DNA from: CAVYEM01 sp963767635
GTDB taxonomy: Bacteria > Vulcanimicrobiota > Vulcanimicrobiia > Vulcanimicrobiales > Vulcanimicrobiaceae
Reading direction: 5' to 3'
Length of the DNA stretch: 64,000 nucleotides
NCBI GenBank assembly: GCA_963767635.1
Contig: CAVYEM010000001.1
Coordinates: forward strand, 248,001 to 312,000
Shown: positions 1 through 8,807 of the stretch, in pieces
Numbering within the stretch: position 1 is the first letter of the stretch
Layout of the letters: each line of letters opens with the position of its first letter
The notes under the pieces: model-generated
The model's database searches: none
Told to the model about the DNA's origin: nothing
What the model saw: only the letters and a program-made list of their open reading frames with translations
Program-made: the position numbers and the translations under genes

Positions 1-1169
1 GGAACGTCGGTGGACGTGAGCTTCTCGCAGCCCGTCGCGGTCAATCAACTGCGCGGCGCGCTGGCGCCGCTCAATTTGAGCGACGAGACGATTCGCACCG
101 TCGGAACGCTAAGCGGCGCCGGCTATAACCGCTATAGCGTCGAAACGCAGACGGCGCTGGGCAACAACACGCAGTCGCTCTGGAACGCGCTCGGCAAAGC
201 GGGAACGGTCGATCGCGCGAAGTCTTCCATCCAATCGGTCGGGCCGACGCTCGGACGAGAATATCTGACCAAAGCCATTGAGGCGCTGATCATCGCGCTC
301 GGCATTCAGTTTCTCTATATCGCGTTTCGCTTCGGCTGGAACTACATCTTCGGGCTTGTGACGGTCATTGCGTTGATTCGCGATGCGGCCATGATGATCG
401 GCATTTATGCTCTCGCCGGGAAGCGTGCCGACGATGCGTTTTTGGCTGCGGTGCTGACCGTCATCGGTTACTCGGTGATGGACACGATCGTCATTCTGGA
501 TCGGATCCGCGAAAACACCAGGTTGATGGCCGGGCAGGCCTACGACAAGATCGTCAACACGTCGATTCTGCAGACGATGACGCGATCGTTCAATACGCTG
601 GCTACGGTCGTCATTACGCTGGTGGCGCTGCTCGCGCTCGGCGGTGCCTCGCTCAAGAACTTTGCGTTCGCGCTGCTCGTCGGCATCTGCTCCGGCGGAT
701 ATCATTCCATTTTCTATTCTGCGCCGCTGGTGCTCGGGTTTCGCAAGCGGCAACTCGAAGCCGCGGCGCGCAAGCGTGCCGCCGGTTTGGCCATATCCGG
801 AACGCGCTCGGCCCGCAGCGTTTCGGAAGCAAAGCGCTCGGCGCGCACGGCGGCGTTGCGCGCGAAGATATCGTCGCTGCGCGCAAAGCGCGCCGGCAAA
901 AGGCGAAAGCCACGCGTCCACCGGGCGCGGCACCGGCTCGATACAAGCGCAAACGCCAGGAGACGCAATCCGGCGCAGCAACGACTGCCGTCGTCGACGA
1001 AACGCCGGAACAGTTCGACGAGATCGATCCGCTCGATGCGCAAACCGCCGGCTTAGACGAGCGCGCATTCGATCAAGGCCACGAGGAGATCAATTTGAAT
1101 CTCGAAGGCTTCGATCCGCAGCGGCCCTCGCCGGGCGCCGATGAGCCGGAGCAGCCGCACAACGGCTAA
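1..1169 (+). CDS. secF: Protein translocase subunit SecF (5' partial, frameshifted tail)
   Basis: SecF is a membrane partner of SecD in the Sec translocon and uses the proton-motive force to help export. The visible part includes the conserved VGPTLGREY segment near residue 80, several membrane segments, and the GYSVMDTIVILDRIREN signature. The N-terminal end lies before the window. After the last membrane helix the reading frame turns into an Arg/Ala/Ser-rich tail. An acidic, natural-looking tail (VVDETPEQFDEIDPLDAQTAG) continues in another frame to a TAA at 1167-1169. A one-base deletion somewhere in about 780-900 explains this. The restored gene overlaps the next start by 29 bases. SecF identity is near certain; the tail reconstruction is inference. 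Confidence 0.92.
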
Positions 1170-3156
1170 AGCGCTTCCGCCGCCGACGGCCTCGGAGGCG
1201 AAGTTTGAGCGCGTTCTCGCGCAATTCAGGCGCGACGGCCGGCAAGTCGAACCGCGGGACGGAGCGCAGTCGAAGCCGAAGCCGCCGGACCACGCCGCCA
1301 CGCTCGATCGCCTGTTCGCTGCGAGCAAGAGTTTTCTAAAGCGCGACGATTTTGCCGGGATCGGCCAACGCGACTCATTTCCTACGAAGATCATGGGCGT
1401 TTCGTTCGAGGGGCGGCAAGACGTCGTTGCGGGGCTCGTGCCGGGTCTGGATCTGGAGCTGCGGCGCCAACCCGATAATCCGCACGACGCCAACGCCATC
1501 GCCGTGCACTATGGTACGCTTCACCTGGGATTTTTGCGCAAGCAGATCGCACGGCATCTTGCGCCGCTGATCGATGGCGGCGCGCGCTACCGCGCGCGCA
1601 TCGAGCATGTTACGGGAGGATCGGCGGCATCGAGCGGCCGCGCGAAGAACTTCGGCGTCAACATTCGCGTTGAGCGCGAAACCCACGGGCATGTCGATGC
1701 ATTCGACGTGCAACCCAGAGCGCAAAGCGATCGCGAGCAGATCCGAGCGGCGCTGCTGGGCGACTATCGTCCGCATGATGCGCAGCACCAGCTGCTCGCG
1801 CGCATCGATGCCGGTAAGAACGCGCTGGCGGTGCTAGGGACCGGGCGTGGCAAGTCCTTTTGCTTTCAATATCCGGCTGCATGCCGGGCGCTGGAGTCGG
1901 GGCAGAAGACGCTCGTAATTTATCCGCTGCGCGCGCTGGCGAACGATCAATTCGAGGCCTTGCAGCGACGGTTGGACGGGTTCGGCTTACGGATCTTTCG
2001 CGCCAACGGTGCCATATCGCCGCTGGAGCGCTCCGCCCTGATGCAGGCGCTGAGCGACGGCAATTGGGACATCGTTTTAGCAACGCCGGAGTTTTTGCAG
2101 TTCCATCGCGAGGCATTCAGTGGGCCCAGCAGCCCCGCATTCGTCGTCGTCGATGAAGCACACCACATGTATGAATCCAAGCACCGCGCCGCTTACGGCC
2201 GCTTGGGCGAGACCGTTGCATCGCTCGGCAAACCTCAGGTTCTCGCGCTCACGGCTACGGCGGGCGATGATGCATTCGAGCAGATCGTCGCGGATTTGCG
2301 AATAGACTCGTGGGTCGTCGATCCCACCGTTCGCGAAAACCTGCACGTCGTCGACGCGCGTGGTACGCGGCAGAAACCGGCCTACCTTGCGGAATTGTTC
2401 GAGCGTGAAGACGGCAAGGGCATCATTTATTGCAATTCCCGCAGTGAGGCCGCGAAAATTGCCGAGCGCCTGCGCTTTCCGTTTCGCAACGAGGTGATGT
2501 TCTACCATGCCGGGATGCCGTCATCCGAACGCGCAGAAGTGGAATCGCTGTTTCGTGGAGGGCAACTTCGGCTGATCGTCGCGACGTCCGCCTTCGGCGA
2601 GGGCATCGATCTTCCCGACGTGCGCAACGTGGTGCTCTATCACCTGAACTTCGACTTCACCGAATTCAACCAACAGGCCGGTCGGGCCGGGCGCGATGGA
2701 GTTCCCGCGCAGATTCACTTGCTGTTCGGTGAGGCGGATCGCCGCATCAACGAGTTCATCATCGATCAAGAATCGCCGACCATCAGCGTTTTGCGGCTCC
2801 TGTACAAAGGGATGCGAGAGCTTGCACCGGACGGCACCTTGCACATGACGTTCGTCGATATCGCGCGCACGCTGGATCTGGATAAGGCCGACGAACGAAC
2901 CGTCGGCGTTGCGGTTCGGATCTTTGAGGACGAGGGACTGCTCGAATCGGGTGTGGACGACGACGGCCGGTACATTCGATTCAAGCGCGTGAACGGGAAA
3001 GTCGATTTGACGAAGAACGAACGATTTGCCGAAGGCGAAGCGGCCCGCGAGGATTTCGCCCGATTTTGCGACTTGATCCTTACCTCGAACGCGCAGTCGC
3101 TCGAGCGCATCATCAATCGGCCCATCTATCCCGAGCGCGTGGAACTGCTGCGCTGA
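1141..3156 (+). CDS. HIRAN-domain DEAD/H-box helicase, RecQ-like
   Basis: Likely an ATP-dependent DNA helicase of superfamily 2. Residues about 80-185 form a HIRAN domain (start FPTKIMGVSFEGRQ, then DNPHDANAIAV), a module known to bind DNA ends or stalled forks. The helicase core follows: Walker A GTGRGKS near residue 234, DEAH near 338, the TAT motif in LALTATAG, and the motif VI-like QAGRAGRDG near 511. The C-terminus has a winged-helix-like stretch but no clear RecQ zinc or HRDC domain. At 671 residues it is complete. The ATG overlaps the reconstructed secF end, which suggests coupling. Exact helicase subfamily is uncertain. Confidence 0.85.
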   Translation: MSRSSRTTAKALPPPTASEAKFERVLAQFRRDGRQVEPRDGAQSKPKPPDHAATLDRLFAASKSFLKRDDFAGIGQRDSFPTKIMGVSFEGRQDVVAGLVPGLDLELRRQPDNPHDANAIAVHYGTLHLGFLRKQIARHLAPLIDGGARYRARIEHVTGGSAASSGRAKNFGVNIRVERETHGHVDAFDVQPRAQSDREQIRAALLGDYRPHDAQHQLLARIDAGKNALAVLGTGRGKSFCFQYPAACRALESGQKTLVIYPLRALANDQFEALQRRLDGFGLRIFRANGAISPLERSALMQALSDGNWDIVLATPEFLQFHREAFSGPSSPAFVVVDEAHHMYESKHRAAYGRLGETVASLGKPQVLALTATAGDDAFEQIVADLRIDSWVVDPTVRENLHVVDARGTRQKPAYLAELFEREDGKGIIYCNSRSEAAKIAERLRFPFRNEVMFYHAGMPSSERAEVESLFRGGQLRLIVATSAFGEGIDLPDVRNVVLYHLNFDFTEFNQQAGRAGRDGVPAQIHLLFGEADRRINEFIIDQESPTISVLRLLYKGMRELAPDGTLHMTFVDIARTLDLDKADERTVGVAVRIFEDEGLLESGVDDDGRYIRFKRVNGKVDLTKNERFAEGEAAREDFARFCDLILTSNAQSLERIINRPIYPERVELLR

Positions 3157-3158
3157 AT

Positions 3159-3824
3159 TTGCTCGTGTTTGCGGACATCGTGCTCTCGTTCTATATCGGC
3201 GCGTCGCAAACGCGGCCCAGCGACCTGCACGTTGTGCAGCCTGCGCTCCACAACGACGCCACGATGCATTCCGTCACGTGGCGCGGCTACCCGTTCCGGT
3301 TTGAGATTTACTACGGCTTCCGTTTGACGTACGCTTCGCCCCAGCATCCCTGGACGCGGTTCGCGCTGGATTACACGCACTACAAAGTGTACGCCGAAAC
3401 GAACGCGTCCGTTTTGCAAGACGGAACCTGGCACGGTGCTCCAATCCACGAACGCGCGCCGATGCGCAAACGCGTACAGTCGATCGAGATGACGCATGGC
3501 CTCAATATGTTCGGCCTGAGCGTGCTGCAGCAGGTCGCGGGGCCCGGCATCAGCGGGGCGTATATCGGCGGCGGCCCGGTCATCTTCGTGCCCCATACGG
3601 AGAGCCGCATCGACGGTGCTCCGCACGAAACCACTTATCGATACGGCGGTGCCGGATTTCAAGCCGTTGCCGGCGTGCGCGGTTGTGCCGGGACGCGCTC
3701 GCTCTTCACGGAAGTGAAGTACAGCAACGGCGCGCCCGTCGTCGCCATCGCGCAAGGCCGCGCGCAAACCGGCGTACACACCCTGCACGAACTCCTGGGG
3801 ATCGACGCGCAGCGCTGCCGCTAA
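3159..3824 (+). CDS. Outer-membrane beta-barrel-like protein
   Basis: The product has alternating aromatic/polar strands typical of a small outer-membrane barrel: VLSFYIGASQT, PFRFEIYYGFRLTYA, TRFALDYTHYKVYAE, GLNMFGLSVLQQV, GAYIGGGPVIFVPH and a final LFTEVKYSNG strand. The pattern recalls small alpha-proteobacterial barrels, including lipid A oxidase (LpxQ)-like proteins, but I cannot confirm the family. No signal peptide is visible, so the N-terminus is unclear. A TTG three bases after the helicase stop is used here; a GTG at 3165 or an in-frame ATG at 3066 inside the helicase are alternatives. The close spacing suggests co-transcription. Confidence 0.6.
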   Translation: MLVFADIVLSFYIGASQTRPSDLHVVQPALHNDATMHSVTWRGYPFRFEIYYGFRLTYASPQHPWTRFALDYTHYKVYAETNASVLQDGTWHGAPIHERAPMRKRVQSIEMTHGLNMFGLSVLQQVAGPGISGAYIGGGPVIFVPHTESRIDGAPHETTYRYGGAGFQAVAGVRGCAGTRSLFTEVKYSNGAPVVAIAQGRAQTGVHTLHELLGIDAQRCR

Positions 3825-4180
3825 GGCGTGTAACCGCCGTCGCGTAGTCCGGCCCAACGCTCGAACGGATTGCGCTCGACGGGACATAGCGCTTCGGCAC
3901 TCCAGTAAAAGAACGGAAACATCGGGCCGAAGATCGCCCATTGCGTGGCGTGAACGGATTCATGGCGAAGGCGGGCATCATCGTTGAGTTCGCCGCAGAG
4001 CCACACGCAGCCGACCGTGGTGCCGCTGCGCGCATAACCGCCGCGCATGGCCGCGCATTCGATCATCGCTCCACGGCGCCACCGCACGCGGCCGCCCCAC
4101 AACGCTCCCCACGCAAGCGCAGGAATCGTGTACGGAAGCGTGAGCAAAAAGCGCAGCGCAACGAACGGCCGCACAAGCAT
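3821..4180 (-). CDS. Small membrane-associated hypothetical protein with HESVH motif
   Basis: A 119-residue protein with a hydrophobic N-terminal helix (FLLTLPYTIPALAWGALWGG) and a second hydrophobic patch (WAIFGPMFPFFYW). Between them lies RLRHESVHATQW, an HExxH-like arrangement (HESVH) seen in small zinc-binding or metallopeptidase-like proteins of actinobacterial and related genomes. It is convergent with the barrel gene and shares a 4-base overlap at the 3' ends. I do not recognise a named family and assign no function. Confidence 0.6.
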   Translation of the reverse strand: MLVRPFVALRFLLTLPYTIPALAWGALWGGRVRWRRGAMIECAAMRGGYARSGTTVGCVWLCGELNDDARLRHESVHATQWAIFGPMFPFFYWSAEALCPVERNPFERWAGLRDGGYTP

Positions 4181-4206
4181 CAGTTCCGATGGAGCGGCTT
4201 CACTAC

Positions 4207-4419
4207 CTATGCAATGTGGAGTTTGCGAACGAGGAGGTTGCCCTTCGGCAAAGGTTTCCCGGACGCGCGAAGGTCTTGCACCAGATCCCTTGTGGCGTCC
4301 GCAAGCAGTTGAGTAACTTCTTCAGGTGTGTCGCCGACAGCGATCGCCGCTCCGGCGAGCTCGATCACGTAACCCGAGTATCCGGATTCCGTCGGCTCTA
4401 TGACGGCAGTGAACTTCAC
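4207..4419 (-). CDS. hicB: HicB-type antitoxin
   Basis: A 70-residue protein that matches the compact HicB N-terminal fold: FTAVIEPTESGYSGYVIELAGA followed by AVGDTPEEVTQLLADAT. HicB antitoxins bind and inhibit the HicA RNase and usually repress their own operon. This copy lacks an obvious C-terminal DNA-binding helix, so autoregulation may be indirect. It starts with GTG and its GTGA overlaps the TGA of the upstream hicA, a translational coupling typical of toxin-antitoxin pairs. Confidence 0.85.
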   Translation of the reverse strand: MKFTAVIEPTESGYSGYVIELAGAAIAVGDTPEEVTQLLADATRDLVQDLRASGKPLPKGNLLVRKLHIA

Positions 4420-4618
4420 GGTTCATACCCCAACGATCGCAAGACTTCGAGGGCCATCTCCCACGAATTTCGGCCAGCTCCTTCGAAGGATTCCCAGCCA
4501 GCGTGTACTTTTTCCCAGTAAGGGGGTCCTCGAAGTGGTGATGGCTGCCCCGAGAACCCTTATAGGAAAGTCCCGCGCGTTCGTACATCCGTATGACCTC
4601 GCGGACACGAGGAGGCAT
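4416..4618 (-). CDS. hicA: HicA-type mRNA interferase toxin (frameshifted in this sequence)
   Basis: The first half reads MPPRVREVIRMYERAGL then KGSRGSHHHFEDP, the HicA double-stranded-RNA-binding-like fold with its catalytic GSHHHF histidine. In the given frame the protein then loses homology. Restoring one T at the T-run 4468-4470 gives AENSWEMALEVLRSLGYEP and a TGA that overlaps the hicB GTG. The 67-residue restored length is normal for HicA. Either a sequencing deletion or a recently disabled toxin; the clean overlap after correction favours sequencing error. Confidence 0.8.
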
Positions 4619-4620
4619 CG

Positions 4621-5830
4621 CTAAGCGATGACGCGCTCTGCTGCGGCGGCGTCGGTTTCGTTGAAGAAGCGGTTGTGCGTTTCACTTACCTTGGGCGCCC
4701 AGGGATCGATTTGTTTGGGAGCGACCGGGAAATGCGTCGTCGGCCCCACCGCATCGGCGTAAGCTCGATCCGTCGAACGGTGCGAAACTCTTGCTCTCCT
4801 TGTGCGCGACGACGATGCGTGCCACGGCATCTTCGGCATTTTTTGCGGCCCCTCGAAGCGACGCATCCAGCCGCGTATCGTTTGCGAACGTATCGTAGAG
4901 CGCCATGGCGGGCCGATCGGCGTGCCACGGCATGTCGGGCGTGGCGTCGGAGAAGCGCACCATGCCTTCGACGGATTTTGCGTCCTCGCGCACGATCGCT
5001 CGTAGCCCCGCATCGTTGCCGCGCGCGGCAATCGCATCGTTGAACGCCTTCACGCTTTGCTCCACGTTCTGCATCTTGGTGCGATCGAGATCGAGCACGT
5101 CGAAAGCTGCCGCCGGACCCCACGTCATGCCGCCTTCGCCATACTGTTGACGCATGACGTCACCGACGATGGCGCGGCCCATGGCGTTCGGATTCCCTTG
5201 GTTCTTCGCGATCGCATCCGCGACGTTGCTCGGCACGCCGGGAGAAACCATCGTCTCCGGGCTTGCAGCCAGATACTTCACATCCGCATGCGAGAGCGCG
5301 TCGGCGAAACCGAGCGAGGCCATGAGACATTGATTGGCCACGACGCCGTCGACCTTGCGCCCGGCATCCTCCGGGTGCTCTTGCGCGTGCAGTTTCACAC
5401 CGTCGGCAATCGCCTGCGCAATCGCCGGCATCGGCATGATCTGCTTGGCGCTGTCGGCCTCGAGCCCGCCCCCGTCGCCCGCGCCGTGATCGGTCAGTTC
5501 GATCCAGGTCTGTTTTGTACCGGAGGCTTCGGCGTTGTCGAGCGTATCGGCGACGAAGCGTGCCAGATTCTTTTCCGATGCCATGTCGTGCGGTTTGTCG
5601 ATCTGCGCTTGTCCGATGCCGCCGTCCGCGATCGTGAACGAGTCGGTCCGCAAGTTCCCCGTCCCGACCGACGTCGTGTCCTGCACCGTATATTCGATGC
5701 GCGAGTCCTTTGCGCTCGTCTGCAGCGCTTGCCGTAGCGTGATGCCCTGCGATTCGTCCAGATTGTTGTCGCCGTCGCGATAAATGCCGAACTCGACCGT
5801 ACGCTGCGCCGGCTGACGCACTGATTCCAT
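4621..5830 (-). CDS. Clostripain-family (peptidase C11-like) cysteine protease
   Basis: Starts at an ATG preceded by GGAGG. The N-terminus has the family's opening strand GIYRDGDNNLDESQ. A His-containing ELTDHGAGDGGG motif near residue 115 and a Cys-containing VANQCLMASLGF motif near residue 167 supply the expected His/Cys dyad of clan CD peptidases. There is no signal peptide, so a cytosolic or non-classically exported enzyme is likely. The last 45 codons are out of frame: removing one base at 4761-4762 restores SYADAVGPTTHFP and a stop at 4621. About 400 residues. Divergent from the S9 peptidase at 6002. Confidence 0.75.
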
Positions 5831-6001
5831 AAAATCCTCCCACACTCTGTGTTGTGAAAGGCTATCCCGACGAGGCGCTGCCTCGGAAAGTGGCGGGTTC
5901 GGCGAAGATTCGCTCTCCGCGGCCGTCGGGCGGCGCCCGCATCCAGGAAGGCGAGATGGCTCGCAGAAATTACGCCTTCGCATTCGCAGGAGGGCCGTTC
6001 C

Positions 6002-8229
6002 GTGTATCTGCTCCGCCGTTTCCGTATTGCGCTCTTCGTCGTCGCGATTCTCGGCGCGCCGGCCGCGGCGGCCACAGCGGCCCATTTTCCGCCGCCGCCT
6101 CAAATTCCACCGCCTAAACCGGTGACCGAAACCTTTTTCGGTACGCAGGTGACCGACCCGTACCGGTACTTCGAGAATATGCAAAATCCGGTCGTGCAAC
6201 GGTTCTTCAAGACACAGAACGCCTACACGCGCGCGGTTCTGGCGCAGTTGGACGGCCCGCGAACACAACTATTCGCCCGGATCAAGCAGCTCGACAATGC
6301 CGGCGCGTCGGTGTCGAGCGTCGTGCGCGACGGTCCCTACTACTTCTATGAAAAGCTCGGCCCGGGGACAATTCTCCCAAACTCTACGCGCGCAACGTCA
6401 GCGGCGGGAATGAGCACGTGCTGGTGGATCCGGCTAAGCTGGCCACCGCCGGCAAACACTACACGATCAACTATTTCCTGCCGTCATTGTACGGAAGCCG
6501 CGTAGCATACGGCATCTCCGAAGGCGGGTCCGAAGCGGCCGTGATTCACGTTGTTGAAACCGCGACCGGGACGGTGCTGCCCGATGCGATCGATCGCGCA
6601 TATTTCGTCGGTGTGACGAGCTGGCTGCCGGACGGCAAGTCGTTTTATTACGTGCGCTTCCCGCAATTGAAGCCCGGCGAGTCGCCGTTGCTCAAGGAGA
6701 CGCGCGCGGTTAATTATTTACACGTGCTTGGGCGGGATCCCGATAGGGACGTGCCGGTCTTCGGATACGGCGTCGATCCGAATTTGCCGTTTGCGCCTAC
6801 GGATTTTCCAGTCGTGGTCTACTCGCCGGTCTCGCCGTACCTTTTAGGAATCGTTGCGCACGGCGTGCAAAACGAGCAAACGATTTACGCGCTGAAATCC
6901 GCACCCATAACGTCGAGCGGCGCTGCGTGGAAGAAAGTCGTCGACACCGGCGATGACGTTACGGGCGCCGACTACAAAGGTTCGACGATCTACCTGCTGA
7001 CGCACAAGAATGCTCCGACGTTCAAGGTAGTCGCGACTTCACTGGCGGCTCCGGACTTCGCACATGCGACGACCATTGTCCCTGCCGGTAAAGAAGTGAC
7101 CGAACAGGCCGGCGTTGCATCCGACGGCCTATACGTGCTCTCGCGCCTCGGCGGTTTTGGCCTGATCCGCAAAATCGCGCTTTCCGCCGAAGGCACGCCG
7201 GGTGCCACGACACGCGTGCAGCTGCCGTTTCAAGGCGCCGCCGGCGCACTCGCCACCGATCCGCGCGAGCCGGGCGCAGTCTTCGGCTTGACCGGATGGA
7301 CGCAGTCCAGCCGCTACTATCGAGTGAGTGCGGCCGGCGCGGTGAGTGACACGCATTTGAAGGCCCCCTCGCCAATCAGCATGGCTTCGTACACGTCTTC
7401 GGAAGTGCAGGCCCGCAGCGCCGACGGTACGATGGTGCCGCTCTCCGTCGTGTACCGCAAAGGACTCAAGCTCGACGGATCCCATCCGGCATATTTGGAA
7501 GGATACGGATCCTACGGCATTACGATCGAGCCGTCATTCAGTGCGACGCGCGTTGCATGGCTTCAACGCGGCGGCGTGTACGCCGTCTGTCATCCTCGCG
7601 GCAGCGGCTGGTATGGGGAAGCATGGCACCGAGCAGGCATGATTTCCACCAAACCGCACACGTGGGAAGACTTTATCGCGTGCGGGGAATGGCTCGTGCA
7701 GCATCACTATACGAGCAAGTCACACCTGGCCGGAGAAGGAACCAGCGCCGGGGGTATTACCATCGGCCGCGCGATTACGGCGCGTCCGGATCTCTTTGCG
7801 GCAGCGCTCGACGTCGTCGGCGTCAGCAACGCGCTGCGATCGGAATTCACTCCGAACGGACCGCCGAACATTCCCGAATTCGGCACGGTCAAAAATGAAA
7901 CCGGATTCAAAGCGCTCTACGCGATGGACGCGTATCACCATGTGGTGAATGGAACGCAGTACCCGGCAGTCATGCTCATTACCGGGTACAACGATCCGCG
8001 CGTCTCGTCGTGGGAACTGGCGAAGTTCACGGCTCGCCTGCAACAGGCCACGACCAGCGGCCGGCCGATTCTGCTGCGCGTTGACTATGATGCCGGCCAT
8101 GGATTTCTCGCCGCCTCGCGCACCCAGAGCGAGCAACTGCTCACCGACGAATATTCATTCTTGCTCTGGCAGTGCGGCGATCCGGCGTTTGCCGGAATTC
8201 CGACGCACATGTTTCGACCGCTCAAGTAA
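6002..8229 (+). CDS. Prolyl oligopeptidase family S9 peptidase (frameshifted)
   Basis: A secreted serine peptidase: a hydrophobic signal sequence (RIALFVVAILGAPAAAA), the N-terminal POP beta-propeller signature DPYRYFENMQNP, then the alpha/beta hydrolase domain. The catalytic Ser is in GEGTSAGG near residue 580, the Asp in NDPRVSSWE, and the His in DAGHGFLA near residue 698. It begins at GTG after an AGGAGG site. The frame breaks at the G-run 6364-6367: one extra G restores GPGDNSPKLYARNVSGGNEHVLVDPAK, joining the two halves. Likely cleaves proline-containing peptides in the periplasm. Confidence 0.88.
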
Positions 8230-8248
8230 GGTCGATTGGCCCTCATTG

Positions 8249-8471
8249 CTAAAGTAGATTTCGCAGCTCGTCGATGCTCATCTTTGCGTCCGCAAGAATC
8301 GCGCGTAACGTTCCGGCTGGAACGTCGCGACGGCCATGTCGGAATGTTAATTAAACGGCCGTCTGCGTGTCGCATAAAACAATGCGAACCTGTCTGACGA
8401 ACAACGCGAAAATCGGCGCGCGCGATCGCGCGGACCAGCCGATCCGGTCTGACCTGCGGTAGATTGCTCAT
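8249..8471 (-). CDS. hicA: HicA-type toxin, second module (frameshifted)
   Basis: N-terminal sequence RPDRLVRAIARADFRVVRQTGSHCFMRH is a HicA RNA-binding/RNase fold with the GSH catalytic motif. The frame fails at 8331-8342. The adjacent frame supplies the standard HicA ending GRRDVPAGTLRAILADAKMS and ends with TAG at 8249. The expected family text at the break is IPNHGR, which would need two missing bases (one A, one C). Lies downstream of hicB, the reverse of the first module. Confidence 0.8.
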
Positions 8472-8489
8472 CGGCCGAGGCCTATGGAT

Positions 8490-8729
8490 TTACGCTGCAG
8501 GCGGCCGCACCGCGACCGATTCAAGCCGCGCCGTGTCTGCATCGGGCGGAGGAACGTCCACGCCCTCATCGAGACGACAGGTAATCGACAGTTCGATGGC
8601 ATCGCGAGCCATTTCGAGCGCGTCCTGCACGCTTTCACCGAAGGTGTGAATCTCGGGAAACGCCGGCACTATTACTTGGAAGGCATCCTCGTCGGGCTCC
8701 AAAATCACAGCGTAGCGGGCATCAGCCAT
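8490..8729 (-). CDS. hicB: HicB-type antitoxin, second module
   Basis: A 79-residue HicB-like antitoxin: YAVILEPDEDAFQVIVPAFPEIHTFGESVQDALEMARDAIEL is the family beta-beta-beta-alpha core with the characteristic PEIHTFGES turn. It ends 18 bases before hicA, on the same strand, so the pair is a hicB-first operon. Divergent from the S9 peptidase at 8808, with 78 bases between that must hold both promoters. No DNA-binding extension is visible. Confidence 0.85.
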   Translation of the reverse strand: MADARYAVILEPDEDAFQVIVPAFPEIHTFGESVQDALEMARDAIELSITCRLDEGVDVPPPDADTARLESVAVRPPAA

Positions 8730-8807
8730 GTTGGGCAGTTCGGCGGCAATGCGGGCGACCCATGCCCTTAGAGGCTTCGACGCACGACGCTACAGAACGG
8801 CCTGTGC

